Below are positions 1-9,105 of a stretch of 64,000 nucleotides of DNA, piece by piece (within the stretch, counting starts at the first letter, position 1; each line of letters opens with the position of its first letter). This DNA comes from Arthrobacter rhizosphaerae (lineage in GTDB: Bacteria; Actinomycetota; Actinomycetes; Actinomycetales; Micrococcaceae): NCBI RefSeq assembly GCF_023062595.1, contig NZ_JALLAN010000003.1, positions 22,346 to 86,345 on the forward strand, written 5' to 3'. The notes under the pieces were generated by a model. It was not told the DNA's origin and did no database searches. It worked only from the letters and a program-made list of their open reading frames with translations. The position numbers and the translations under genes were made by a program.

Positions 1-378
1 GGGTTGGTCACCGCCGACGCGTCAGCTGTCTTCGTGATCGACTGACCCGGGGTCCGTGTTCCGGTGATGGTCACGGTGTCGTTGCCGGTGATCGGGGTTC
101 CGGTCGGCGGGGTTCCGCTGATCGTGGCCGTGTTCGCGATCGTGCCGGCATCAACATCAGCCTGCGTAACAACGTAGGTTGCTGTTGCGGTGACGGTCTG
201 GCCGGGCAGGAGGGTCCCTGCGGTTCCGGGCCAAACATAAGCCACCGCGGACAGACCCGGGAGCGGATCCGTGATCCCCACGTTGGTCAGGGTCACGTTC
301 CCGCTGTTGGTCGAGGAGAACGAATACGTGACCGTTTCCCCTGCCACCAGAGCGGTCTTATCCGCACTCTTATCGAGG
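1..378. repeat. Copy A of a near-identical long direct repeat in the surface-protein gene
   Basis: This stretch recurs 699 bp further on with only scattered substitutions, which become frequent towards its right end. The 699 bp period equals 233 codons, or two DUF7507-type modules, so the reading frame is kept. Because the match is at DNA level, not just protein level, recent duplication or ongoing gene conversion is likely. Confidence 0.9.
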
Positions 379-3300
379 CTGATGCCCGGGGTGGGCGGGA
401 TGTCGGTGTCGGTTGTTGCCGGCGGCGGGGGTGTGATGCCCGGGACTCCCGGCGGGACCTCGGCGGTGGGCAGGGCGCTGTTGGCGACGTGTCCGGCGTC
501 GATGTCTGCCTGGGTGATCGCATACGTTGCGGTCGCGGTCACGGTCTGGCCGGGCAGGAGGGTCCCTGCGGTTCCGGGCCAGGTGTAAACCAGTGCCGAG
601 AGGCCGGCGAGCTGGTCGGCGATCGCAACGTTCGTCAGCGTCACATTCCCGGTGTTCTGGGAAGTGAAGGAGTAGGTGATGACCTGACCGGCAACGGCCG
701 GGTTGGTCACCGCCGACGCGTCAGCTGTCTTCGTGATCGACTGACCCGGGGTCCGTGTTCCGGTGATGGTCACGGTGTCGTTGCCGGTGATCGGGGTTCC
801 GGTCGGCGGGGTTCCGCTGATCGTGGCCGTGTTCGCGATCGTGCCGGCATCAACATCAGCCTGCGTAACAACGTAGGTTGCTGTTGCGGTGACGGTCTGG
901 CCGGGCAGGAGAGTCCCTGCGGTTCCGGGCCAAACATAAGCCACCGCGGACAGACCCGGGAGCGGATCCGTAATCCCCACGTTCGTGAGGGTCACGTTCC
1001 CGCTGTTGGTCGAGGAGAACGAATACGTGACCGTTTCGCCGGTGACCAGAGTGGTCTTATCCGCGCTCTTGTCCAGTGATACAGACGGGGCGGGGGTCGA
1101 TGGGATGGTGACGGTCGATGGGTCAGATGGGATGGGAGTGGTGGATCCCGGCGGAGTGCCGTTGGCGGTGGCGGTGTTGACGAGGGTTCCCGCATCTACG
1201 TCAGCCTGAGTCAACGTGTAGGTTGCGGTACAGGTCTGGGATACCCCGACCGCGAGAGTGCTGGAGGGGCAAGTAATCGCAGACATGGAACCGGTCCCTG
1301 AGAACGCGGTTTCGTTGACGGTGATGTTGTTCATTGCTACTTGCCCGGTGTTGGCTACGACGAACGAGTAGTTAATGACCTGCCCTGCCGTGTAGGAGGC
1401 CGCATTTGAGGGTGAAGCTGATTTCGTCAGTGAGAGTGCAGCGGGTTTTGCGGCATTGGTGATGCTGCAAACGTAGTCGTCGGCGACTGTCGGGGTGAAG
1501 GTCCACTGCGGTCCGGTACCCGTCAGCGGCGGTGAGGTGCCGGTGGTTGTTCCGGTGCAGCTGGCGTTTTTGGTGTAGTTGCCGATGTCGGTGCCTGCAG
1601 CCATGGCGTCGGTCAGTGTGTAGGTTTTTCCCAGCCCGATCTGCACGGCCGGGCTGGTGGCAGTTGTGTCGGTGCCGGCGGTGGTGGCAGACGTAAGCAC
1701 CGCGGCGGCGCTGTCGCTGGCGCTGACCGTGAACTGGTCGGCGCTCTCGAACCTGCTGCCAACAGTCTTGGTCACACTCACGGTGGGGCAGAGCACGCTT
1801 GGCCTCATCTGGGCCATGAAACCTTCAAGCATCGGGCCGCTCTTGACCTGCACAACGATCGAGTTCGAGCCGGTGACCCAGTTGTTGGTCAAGGTAGTTT
1901 GCGAGGCTGTGCTGAGTACGAAGCCAGGGAAGGTGTAGGGGTTTGAACTGCCATTCTGGGGAAGTCCGGTAGTTTGTGCGCTTTGGGCGACCCCATTGAC
2001 GTACACCTGAGCGACGGAGTTGTCAGCCAGGAAGTTCATGGCCAGGGCAAACTTCGTCGGGTCAACTTCCGCGGCCAAATTGAAGTCGTAGCGGTAGTAC
2101 CAGGATCCTGCAAAGGTAGGAGACCCGGGCTGGTTGGGGCTCGCCTGGGTCTGCTGGGAGATCCACTGGGCGTTGTTATACGGGCTGGTCGCCCAGCCTC
2201 CTGGAGCAAGGTTGTTGACGTTGGCTGCCTGCCAGGTCGCATCCGCCGGGGGTAGTGAGGTGCCCATCCACGGATTTACCTGGGCATTCGCCCACGTATC
2301 GTTCCAGTGAGGACCGGAAACCTGCCAGACCGTATCCTTCGTGCCGTCAGCCTTAACGCCACCGGTCGCTGCGTTGAACCCTGTGTTGAAGAGGTCGGGG
2401 TCCGCGGAGCAGGTAATGAGCGGCACTGAGGAGGGGCAGCCCGTGGCTGATGCGGAATTGTTGGCAGCGTTTGAGTCCGCTTCGTTCGCCAGAACGTTTG
2501 CGGTGTTGGTTATGCAGGCTGTCATGCTGGCTGGAGCCTGTGCCGTGATGTTGAAGGTCTGTGATGCGCCGACTGCAAGGGTTCCGCTGACGCAGTTCAC
2601 GGTGTTTCCACTGACATTGCAGCCAGCGTTGGTGGTGGCCACAGTTGTCAGGGGTGCAGGGACCGTGTCGGCAACGACGAAGCCTGTTGACACACCCGCA
2701 CCGTTGTTCGTAACCGTAAGCGTGTAGGAGAGGGCACCTCCGGGGAGGAATGTTGCCGGACCGGTCTTGGTAATTGCCAGGTCCGTGGGGATACCAGGCG
2801 ATGCCGTCCCGTCGTTGTTGGTGTTAGGGGGCCCGTCATTGATGCCGACGATCGTGAACGTCGGGTTGAGTGTTACTGAGTTGGCTACGCTGATCTGGAC
2901 AACGTTGCCGGTCGAATTACAGGAGAACCCAAGGTTGCCGTTACCGTACGTCCAGGCCGCACCCGCCCCGCCGCCGACACAGGGGGCGCTCGGCAACGTC
3001 CACGTCTGGATGTTACCCGTGGTCGGATTGATACGGACGATCTTTCCGTTCAATAAATTCGTTCCCAATGCCCAGAAGAACCCGTCCTTGAATGTCCAGT
3101 CGGCACCGTCGCCGCCCAGCGGGTCTATGGCACGGACCAGCGGTATGGTGCTCACCAGGGTTCCGGTGGTGACATTGATGACCAGCATGCTGGCCGACCC
3201 GGCGTTGGCAAGATAAAAGTTTCCGTTCGGTCCGAAGGTACCGAGCACTCCAGGACCGAAGGTTGAGGTACCCACACGGGTAATGAAGCCGTCCTGACCT

Positions 3301-3755
3301 ATCCTGATCAGCGCGCCTACAGGTACCAGGGCTCCATTGCTGTCAGTACCGGCCGTCAACGCGTTGGCATACAGGAAGTTGTTCGCGGTGTTGTACGCGA
3401 CGGCGTTGTACTGGAAGTTGGCTGCAGAACCCACCGGGGTGAACGTGGTTGTCCCCGTCCCGCTGGTGGCGGCAGCGTAAAGCCTCGTGGGTGCGCCCTG
3501 GACAATAAAGACGGTGGCGGCCGCGGAGTTGAACGCGTCACCGGGTGCCGCCTGGGCAGGTGGAGCCACGAAGGTCGGGGCAACAACACCCAGCAGCCCA
3601 AGGAGGAGAGCGAAGATCAGGGACGCGGCCGTACCGCGCCGGGCTTTAGTGTGCCGGGGTTCTCGGTGACGGCCCCTCGGGGCTGCTCGCCTCCGACCGG
3701 GTTGCCTCCCCACATCACGTGACGAACCGCTGTCTGATGGTGTCTGTGCGAGCAT
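1..3755 (-). CDS. Large secreted repeat protein (DUF11/DUF7507-type), C-terminus beyond window
   Basis: One uninterrupted minus-strand frame runs from an ATG at 3755 to the window edge, at least 1,250 codons. The first 69 residues are an Arg-rich n-region, a hydrophobic stretch (about 43-64) and an AQA cleavage site, so the protein is exported. Residues about 70-320 form a beta-propeller-like region. A DUF11-type domain follows (about 330-430), then a lectin-like region (about 470-690) and an SpaA/prealbumin-like segment (about 690-770). From residue 772 there are DUF7507-type modules of about 115-120 residues, each opening with a variant of SLDKSADK or SITKTADAS. Such proteins usually act as cell-surface stalks or adhesins. 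Any sortase or other anchor would lie outside the window, so surface attachment is inferred. The next gene on this strand is the unrelated DUF2510 protein. Confidence 0.85.
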   Translation of the reverse strand, partial: MLAQTPSDSGSSRDVGRQPGRRRAAPRGRHREPRHTKARRGTAASLIFALLLGLLGVVAPTFVAPPAQAAPGDAFNSAAATVFIVQGAPTRLYAAATSGTGTTTFTPVGSAANFQYNAVAYNTANNFLYANALTAGTDSNGALVPVGALIRIGQDGFITRVGTSTFGPGVLGTFGPNGNFYLANAGSASMLVINVTTGTLVSTIPLVRAIDPLGGDGADWTFKDGFFWALGTNLLNGKIVRINPTTGNIQTWTLPSAPCVGGGAGAAWTYGNGNLGFSCNSTGNVVQISVANSVTLNPTFTIVGINDGPPNTNNDGTASPGIPTDLAITKTGPATFLPGGALSYTLTVTNNGAGVSTGFVVADTVPAPLTTVATTNAGCNVSGNTVNCVSGTLAVGASQTFNITAQAPASMTACITNTANVLANEADSNAANNSASATGCPSSVPLITCSADPDLFNTGFNAATGGVKADGTKDTVWQVSGPHWNDTWANAQVNPWMGTSLPPADATWQAANVNNLAPGGWATSPYNNAQWISQQTQASPNQPGSPTFAGSWYYRYDFNLAAEVDPTKFALAMNFLADNSVAQVYVNGVAQSAQTTGLPQNGSSNPYTFPGFVLSTASQTTLTNNWVTGSNSIVVQVKSGPMLEGFMAQMRPSVLCPTVSVTKTVGSRFESADQFTVSASDSAAAVLTSATTAGTDTTATSPAVQIGLGKTYTLTDAMAAGTDIGNYTKNASCTGTTTGTSPPLTGTGPQWTFTPTVADDYVCSITNAAKPAALSLTKSASPSNAASYTAGQVINYSFVVANTGQVAMNNITVNETAFSGTGSMSAITCPSSTLAVGVSQTCTATYTLTQADVDAGTLVNTATANGTPPGSTTPIPSDPSTVTIPSTPAPSVSLDKSADKTTLVTGETVTYSFSSTNSGNVTLTNVGITDPLPGLSAVAYVWPGTAGTLLPGQTVTATATYVVTQADVDAGTIANTATISGTPPTGTPITGNDTVTITGTRTPGQSITKTADASAVTNPAVAGQVITYSFTSQNTGNVTLTNVAIADQLAGLSALVYTWPGTAGTLLPGQTVTATATYAITQADIDAGHVANSALPTAEVPPGVPGITPPPPATTDTDIPPTPGISLDKSADKTALVAGETVTYSFSSTNSGNVTLTNVGITDPLPGLSAVAYVWPGTAGTLLPGQTVTATATYVVTQADVDAGTIANTATISGTPPTGTPITGNDTVTITGTRTPGQSITKTADASAVTN
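700..1077. repeat. Copy B of the 699-bp-period direct repeat
   Basis: Partner of the copy at the left edge. The two share the module starting SITKTADAS and much of the module starting SLDKSADK. The intervening module (about 380-700) is related in protein sequence but more diverged in DNA. Confidence 0.9.
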
Positions 3756-4030
3756 TTTTTCCCCTGTTTTCGCCGACCACAGAGAATGCGAGACCTTGGC
3801 TGATTTCGAATCAGTCAACGGTTCAGTTCGTCAATGAGGCAGACGAGCCGAGCAAACCCAGAGCCGAATGTTGAGACGCAAAAGACTCCCCCTGCGTCAC
3901 CTTCACAATGGGATAACCGCCAGGGAATCATTTCGTGACGCCAGCCACTTATGGGGCGGGGGCCAGGGCAAACAGGGGATCAGCCCTACAAGGCTGGGCA
4001 TTGCCGGAAGCCGTAGCGGATGCCAGGTTC

Positions 4031-4639
4031 CTACACCGTCTCCCACGGCGCCGCAGCAAGGAAATTCGACATGAACTCGGCCATCTTCAGCATCATGACA
4101 ATAAAAAACAGTGCAATAATCCCGGTGGCGATCCAGACCGGCCCGAGCCCCCTGCCTTGGGCTACCTTGTGGACTATCACCGAACGGCCCACCACATAGA
4201 TAATCCCGCCCAGGCAGGACCAGGCCCAATGGAAGGGGCGGACCACACCGCTCCTGCCGAGCATTTGCCAGTCGAGATAGGACAACACGACCGAGCCGGC
4301 GGCGATCCCCCAGCCCGTCACGTTCATCAGAACATAACCCGGAGTCATCATCGAGAAGGGATCGGGAACCTTGAGGTTTTCTCCCGGCAGGACGCTGTAC
4401 GTCAGTGACGGGCTCCACAGCATCAGGGAGACGACGGATAGCAGCGGAAGCAGGGTCACGGCCCAGATGAACGGGTTCCCGACAGGGACGGCCGGGGGAA
4501 GCTCGGGACGCCGTCGCATCATTGCGGGATCGTAGCTCGTTGCCCACATCCGGCCATCCCACCACCTCAATCCCGGCACCCCTGAGGGATCCGGGTACCA
4601 GCCAGGAGGAGCCGAGGAGGCATTCGGGAACTGTGTCAT
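4031..4639 (-). CDS. DUF2510-domain membrane protein
   Basis: A 202-residue protein. Residues 11-32 carry the Trp-rich DUF2510 motif (GWYPDPSG, RWWDG), found at the cytoplasmic N-terminus of many actinobacterial membrane proteins. Four hydrophobic segments follow (about 58-78, 102-122, 133-152, 168-188). The ATG is preceded by AAGGAGCACA, a clear ribosome binding site. The gene lies just downstream of the terminator of the amine operon and is probably transcribed alone. No enzymatic motif is visible and the function is unknown. Confidence 0.8.
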   Translation of the reverse strand: MTQFPNASSAPPGWYPDPSGVPGLRWWDGRMWATSYDPAMMRRRPELPPAVPVGNPFIWAVTLLPLLSVVSLMLWSPSLTYSVLPGENLKVPDPFSMMTPGYVLMNVTGWGIAAGSVVLSYLDWQMLGRSGVVRPFHWAWSCLGGIIYVVGRSVIVHKVAQGRGLGPVWIATGIIALFFIVMMLKMAEFMSNFLAAAPWETV

Positions 4640-4659
4640 TGTGCTCCTTTACGGCAGAA

Positions 4660-4685
4660 GGCCCGGCGCTTCCCAGCGCCGGGCC
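4660..4685 (-). terminator. Hairpin ending the amine-utilisation operon
   Basis: Perfect 11-bp arms around a TCCC loop, lying between the stop of the short-chain dehydrogenase and the ribosome binding site of the DUF2510 gene. The U-tract on the minus strand is poor, so termination may be incomplete. Confidence 0.6.
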
Positions 4686-4736
4686 ATTTCCCCTGTGGTT
4701 ATGCTCCGGTCTATCACAGAGGTTCGCGGGAACGGG

Positions 4737-5516
4737 TCATTGGGGCGTTACGTACGCTCCCGAGATACCGCCGTCGACCAGGAAAGTGGAGGCCGTCATG
4801 AAGGACGAGTCGTCACTGGCCAAGAAGGCCACGGCGGCGGCAAGTTCCTCCGGTTCGGCGAACCTGCCCAAGGGAATATGAACCAGGCGCCTGGCCGCCT
4901 TCTCCGGGTCCTTGGCGAACAGCTCCTTCAGGAGCGGAGTGTTGACCGGTCCCGGGCAGAGGGCATTCACACGGATGCCCTGGCGGGCGAATTCGACGCC
5001 GAGTTCCCGACTCATGGCGAGGACACCGCCTTTGGAGGCGCTGTAGGAGATCTGCGAGGTCGCTGCCCCCATCACGGCGACAAAGGAGGCCGTATTGATG
5101 ATGGACCCCTTGCCCTGGGCCTGCATGTACGGCAGGGCATATTTGCAGCAGTAGAACACCGAGGTGAGGTTGACTTCCTGGACCTTGCGCCAGGCGTCGA
5201 TGCCGGTGTCCAGGATGGAGGCGTCATCCGGCGGGGAGATGCCGGCGTTGTTGAACGCAATATCAACGCTGCCGTAGGTTTCGTTGGTCACTGCATAGAG
5301 GTTTTTGACGTCCTCTTCGCTGGTGACGTCCACTTTGACGAAAAGGCCGCCCACTTCTTCCGCAGCGCGGAGGCCTGCGGTGGGGTCGACGTCGGCGATG
5401 ACTACCTTTGCCCCTTCGGAAGCGAGGCGGCGGGCAGTGGCGAGCCCGATTCCGCTGGCTCCGCCTGTGATGACGGCGCTGCGGTCCTTGAGACGGTTTG
5501 AGATAACTTCGATCAT
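4737..5516 (-). CDS. Short-chain dehydrogenase/reductase (SDR), last gene of the amine operon
   Basis: A 259-residue classical SDR. It has the nucleotide-binding glycine motif TGGASGIG near residue 18, the NNAG motif, and the catalytic YSASK tetrad segment followed by the usual PG motif. This start is chosen because AAGGAT lies 7-9 nt upstream; an ATG three codons earlier has no spacing for a ribosome binding site. Family members oxidise alcohols or reduce ketones with NAD(P). It is separated from the aldehyde dehydrogenase by about 28 bp. In the model proposed for the operon it would oxidise the hydroxyl of a gamma-glutamylated amino-alcohol to an aldehyde, which the neighbour would take further. 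The substrate is inferred from context only. Confidence 0.85.
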   Translation of the reverse strand: MIEVISNRLKDRSAVITGGASGIGLATARRLASEGAKVVIADVDPTAGLRAAEEVGGLFVKVDVTSEEDVKNLYAVTNETYGSVDIAFNNAGISPPDDASILDTGIDAWRKVQEVNLTSVFYCCKYALPYMQAQGKGSIINTASFVAVMGAATSQISYSASKGGVLAMSRELGVEFARQGIRVNALCPGPVNTPLLKELFAKDPEKAARRLVHIPLGRFAEPEELAAAVAFLASDDSSFMTASTFLVDGGISGAYVTPQ

Positions 5517-5544
5517 TGCTGGCATCCTTGCTCTTGCTTGGGCG

Positions 5545-6912
5545 CTAAGCCCGGGTGGAAATAAAGACGTTCTTCGTTTCGGTGAAGGCGTTCAGGGCAT
5601 CCGGTCCGAGCTCGCGTCCGAGGCCGGACTGTTTGAACCCTCCGAACGGGGTTGAATACCTGACCGAAGAGTGCGAGTTCACGGAAAGATTTCCCGATTC
5701 CAGACCGCGAGCCATCCGCAAGGCGCGTCCAACGTCCCGGGTCCAGATGGAGCCCGAAAGCCCGTAAATCGAATCGTTCGCCAGCCGCAGGGCGTCCGCT
5801 TCGTCGTCGAACGGTACGACGGCGACGACGGGGCCGAAGATCTCCTCGTACATGACCCTGTCGCCGGGGGAAGGAGTGAGAACTGTTGGAGGAAACCAGA
5901 AGCCCCTCCCGGTCGGAGCCGAGCCGCGGAACGCGACAGGTGACCCCTCCGGGACATACCCGGAAACCGTCCGGTGCTGGGCCGCGGAAATCAGCGGCCC
6001 CATGAACGAGGACTCATCCCCCGGATCCCCGACATTCAAGGCCTCAACAATCGGCTGCAGCAGCCCAAGGAACTCTTCATACACGCTGCGCTGGACCAGG
6101 ATCCGGGAACGGGCACAGCAGTCCTGGCCGGCGTTGTCGAAGGCCCCGCCGGGTGCTGCAGCAGCCGCTTCTCCCAGATCGGCGTCCGCAAAGATGATGT
6201 TGGCGCTCTTGCCGCCCAGTTCGAGCGTGACAGGTTTCAGCTGGTCTGCGCAGCCCGCCATGATGCGCTTGCCCACGGCTGTAGATCCTGTGAAAACCAC
6301 CTTCCGTACTGCCGGATGAGTGACAAACCGCTCCCCCACCACTGAGCCCTTGCCAGGAATGATGGTCAGCACGCCCTCCGGGATACCGGCCTCACGGGCA
6401 AGCTCACCGATCCGAACGGCTGTCATCGGTGTCAGCTCGGCCGGTTTCAGGACAACAGTGTTGCCGGCGGCGAGCGCGGGGGCGAAACCCCACGCTGCGA
6501 TGGGCATGGGAAAGTTCCAGGGAACGATGACACCCACGACGCCGAGGGGTTCGTTGAAGGTTACGTTGATGCCCCCTTCCACCGGTATCTGCTGGCCCAG
6601 GTGCCTCTCCGGAGCAGCAGAATAGTAGGACAGAACGTCCCGGACATTGCCTGCTTCCCAGCGGGCGTTGCCTATGGTGTGGCCCGCATTGAGCACCTCA
6701 AGTTGGGCCAGATTCTCCAGATCGGAATCCACGGCGGCGGCAAAGCGGCGGAGCAGCAATGCCCTGTCTGCCGGAGCTACCTGCCGCCAGGTTTCAAACG
6801 CCTCGGCGGCTTTTTGGATGGCCCTGTCCGTCTCCTCGAGGGTCGCCAGCTCCAGGGTGTGGATGACTTCCTCGGTAGCCGGATTTAGTACCTCATACGT
6901 ACTGCTGGACAT
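5545..6912 (-). CDS. NAD(P)-dependent aldehyde dehydrogenase
   Basis: A 455-residue aldehyde dehydrogenase, the usual family length. Visible landmarks are the cofactor-binding FTGSTAVG segment, the general base Glu in ELGGKSA, the catalytic cysteine region GQDCCARSR, and the C-terminal PFGGFKQSG. The frame stays open upstream for 75 codons, but that part overlaps the preceding gene and has no family similarity. The ATG used here has GGAGGG eight bases upstream. It overlaps the hydrolase gene by 20 bp, indicating translational coupling. Known counterparts such as PuuC oxidise gamma-glutamyl-aminoaldehydes; that role is inferred from the neighbours. Confidence 0.9.
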   Translation of the reverse strand: MSSSTYEVLNPATEEVIHTLELATLEETDRAIQKAAEAFETWRQVAPADRALLLRRFAAAVDSDLENLAQLEVLNAGHTIGNARWEAGNVRDVLSYYSAAPERHLGQQIPVEGGINVTFNEPLGVVGVIVPWNFPMPIAAWGFAPALAAGNTVVLKPAELTPMTAVRIGELAREAGIPEGVLTIIPGKGSVVGERFVTHPAVRKVVFTGSTAVGKRIMAGCADQLKPVTLELGGKSANIIFADADLGEAAAAAPGGAFDNAGQDCCARSRILVQRSVYEEFLGLLQPIVEALNVGDPGDESSFMGPLISAAQHRTVSGYVPEGSPVAFRGSAPTGRGFWFPPTVLTPSPGDRVMYEEIFGPVVAVVPFDDEADALRLANDSIYGLSGSIWTRDVGRALRMARGLESGNLSVNSHSSVRYSTPFGGFKQSGLGRELGPDALNAFTETKNVFISTRA

Positions 6913-7660
6913 CAGCAGAACCCTCCATTCGATGTGTTCTGTAACGGCGTGCTTCCTCGATGAACCCGCTGAACAGCCGCAGGTCATTCGGGTTTTGTTC
7001 AGGATGGAACTGGACTCCGAGAACCCAGCCGCCCGTTGTTGTTTCGACTGCTTCCACTGTCCCGTCCAAGGCCTCCGCGGTGACGCGAAGGCCGTGTGCC
7101 ACCTCATCGATCGCCTGATGGTGGTAGCAGGGCGCACTGGCCCGCGGACCCAGCAGCTGTTCGCTGATACTGCCGGAGATTGTGGTGAATTCGACGTCCC
7201 CGAAGACGCCGGGAGCAGGCTGGTAATCTGCCTCGGGATTCACGTCCGGAATGTGCTGGAGCAGGGATCCGCCCAACGCAACGTTGAGGATCTGGGCTCC
7301 GCGGCAAATGGCAAAGAGCGGCACTTCGTATTCCAAAGCAGCCCGTGTAAGGGCGATGTCATGCTCATCCCGGACAGTCTGGGAGCGAGTCAGCGGGTGA
7401 GGCTGCGCACCGTAGTACTCAGCGCCGACGTCGGATCCCCCCGAGATGATCAGCCCGTCAAGCAGATCAACAAATGACGGATCTGTTCCCACCGGTGGCA
7501 GCAGGACCGGGGTGCCTCCGGCTGCCACCACCGCCTGGACATAGGTTCCGGGCAGGATGGCGGCTTCCGCGGTCCAGACACCCCAGGAGGCCTCCTGGTA
7601 GTAGGTGGTCAGGCCGATGCGCGGACGGTATGAACCAGGGTCAGAGCCGCTCAAAGACAC
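6893..7660 (-). CDS. Gamma-glutamyl amide hydrolase, class I glutamine amidotransferase-like (PuuD family)
   Basis: A 255-residue peptidase C26/PuuD-type protein. The nucleophile Cys is in FAICRGAQILN and the catalytic His in GVQFHPEQ. PuuD enzymes hydrolyse gamma-glutamyl-GABA to glutamate and GABA; here the acyl product could differ. The GTG start lies inside the end of the glutamine-synthetase-like gene, a 20-bp overlap, with GGAGCGG just upstream. Placement between a gamma-glutamyl ligase and an aldehyde dehydrogenase is the classic arrangement for a pathway that attaches, processes and finally removes glutamate. Confidence 0.88.
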   Translation of the reverse strand: MSLSGSDPGSYRPRIGLTTYYQEASWGVWTAEAAILPGTYVQAVVAAGGTPVLLPPVGTDPSFVDLLDGLIISGGSDVGAEYYGAQPHPLTRSQTVRDEHDIALTRAALEYEVPLFAICRGAQILNVALGGSLLQHIPDVNPEADYQPAPGVFGDVEFTTISGSISEQLLGPRASAPCYHHQAIDEVAHGLRVTAEALDGTVEAVETTTGGWVLGVQFHPEQNPNDLRLFSGFIEEARRYRTHRMEGSADVQQYV

Positions 7661-9041
7661 GCTTCCGCTCCCAATCCGTTACTGCACCGTCAAAGGCCTT
7701 CAGTTCGACGTCGGCGGCGTGGACGTAGTGGTCCACCACCTCATCCCCGAACGACTTGCGCGCAATCTCGCTTCCGGCCAGCAATGCCCGGGAGTCCCGG
7801 AGGTTGCTGGGGATCCTGGCCGCATCTGAGAGGTAGGCGTTGCCGGTCATGATCGGCTCGAGCGGGAGTTCGTTTTCAATGCCGTATATGGCTGCCGCAA
7901 TCAGTGACGCTGCAGCCAGGTAGGGGTTGACGTCTCCTCCGCCGACGCGGTTCTCGACCCGCATCCCCCGGCCGCGACCCACCACACGCAGGGCACAGCT
8001 GCGGTTGTCCAGGCCCCAGGCGATTGCGGTCGGCGCAAAACTACCCTCAACAAAGCGCTTGTAGGAATTGATGTTGGGCGCCTGGAAGTACGCCAGCTCC
8101 TGCAGCGCAGCCAGCTGTCCGGCAATAAAATGCTCCATCAGAGGGCTGAAACCGTGCCCACCGTCTCCGGGCAGCACGGGGTTTCCATCCAGGTCCGTGA
8201 GGCTGAAGTGGATGTGGCAGGAGCTGCCTTCACGTTCGTTGTACTTCGCCATGAACGTGATGCTCTTGCCGTGCTGATCGGCGATTTCTTTGGCACCGTT
8301 CTTGTAAAAAGCATGGTTGTCGCACGCCGTCAGGGCCTCGGCGTAGCGGAAGGTGATTTCCTGCTGGCCGTAGTTGCACTCCCCTTTGGAAGATTCGACG
8401 ACGAGTCCCGCCTTTTCCATGTTCGTCCGGATGCTGCGGATCACCGGTTCCAGCCGCGCGGTGGCAAGCAGGGAGTAATCCACGTTGTAGCTCGTGGACG
8501 GGGTCAGGGCCTCGTACTTCTTGTCCCATGCTTCGGAGTAGCTGTCATCGAACATGATGAATTCAAGTTCGGTGCCAATGTGCGCGCGGTAGCCCAGGTT
8601 CTCCAGCCGCTCGATCTGGCCCCGCAGGATCTGCCGCGGCGACTGCACTACGGGGCTTCCGTCAAGCCACAGGATGTCGCACTGGATCATGGCGGTGCCC
8701 TCGAGCCATGGCACCAGGCGCAGCGTGGAAACATCCGGACTCATCACCATGTCCCCATACCCGTTGGCCCAGGAGGACATGCTGTAGCCGTCAATCGTAT
8801 TCATCTCCACGTCCACGGACAGGAGGTAGTTACAGCCTTCTGCCCCGTGGCCAAGGACGTCTTCGAGGAAGGACCTGGCGCCGCATCGCTTGCCCTGCAG
8901 CCGGCCCAGGGAGTCGGTGATGGCAACTACCACCGTATCGATTGTGCCGGCATCCACCATCTCCCTTAGTTCGTCGACGCTCAACGGGGCATTTGATGCG
9001 GATCCAGCTGATTTGTCTGAACCATCTAATACGTGTGTCAT
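7641..9041 (-). CDS. Glutamine-synthetase-family gamma-glutamyl-amine ligase
   Basis: A 466-residue type I glutamine-synthetase fold. Landmarks are the GTELEF metal ligands, the HIHFSL ATP/metal segment, and an NRSCALRVV-type C-terminal glutamate-site region. It lacks the conserved ammonia-pocket and adenylylation-loop sequences of GlnA, and resembles the PuuA/GlnA3/GlnA4 group that glutamylates polyamines or ethanolamine. The ATG at 9041 is preceded by GGAAGAAA; an in-frame ATG eight codons earlier has no ribosome binding site. It is followed by the PuuD-like hydrolase with a 20-bp overlap and preceded by the permease. It is proposed to convert the imported amine to its gamma-glutamyl amide using ATP. 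Amine identity cannot be read from the sequence. Confidence 0.87.
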   Translation of the reverse strand: MTHVLDGSDKSAGSASNAPLSVDELREMVDAGTIDTVVVAITDSLGRLQGKRCGARSFLEDVLGHGAEGCNYLLSVDVEMNTIDGYSMSSWANGYGDMVMSPDVSTLRLVPWLEGTAMIQCDILWLDGSPVVQSPRQILRGQIERLENLGYRAHIGTELEFIMFDDSYSEAWDKKYEALTPSTSYNVDYSLLATARLEPVIRSIRTNMEKAGLVVESSKGECNYGQQEITFRYAEALTACDNHAFYKNGAKEIADQHGKSITFMAKYNEREGSSCHIHFSLTDLDGNPVLPGDGGHGFSPLMEHFIAGQLAALQELAYFQAPNINSYKRFVEGSFAPTAIAWGLDNRSCALRVVGRGRGMRVENRVGGGDVNPYLAAASLIAAAIYGIENELPLEPIMTGNAYLSDAARIPSNLRDSRALLAGSEIARKSFGDEVVDHYVHAADVELKAFDGAVTDWERKRVFERL

Positions 9042-9105
9042 TTTCTTCCGTAACCTTGTCTTCATCAGGGATCAGGAGCCTTGGCTCACCGTCCCGCCGG
9101 AACTG

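Noticed and set aside
1..1077. CRISPR array
   Set aside because: The regular repeats are long coding modules with a 699-bp period in an open frame, not short repeats with unique spacers; no cas genes are present.
3800..3814. CTGATT-TCG-AATCAG dyad upstream of the surface-protein gene
   Set aside because: Only 6-bp arms and no candidate regulator next to it; chance occurrence is likely.
3875..3898. Hairpin GACGCA/TGCGTC downstream of the DUF2510 gene
   Set aside because: Arms of only 6 bp with a 12-nt loop and no T-run; too weak to call a terminator.
6913..7137. N-terminal extension of the aldehyde dehydrogenase frame
   Set aside because: It overlaps the hydrolase gene in another frame and lacks family similarity; GGAGGG supports the ATG at 6912.
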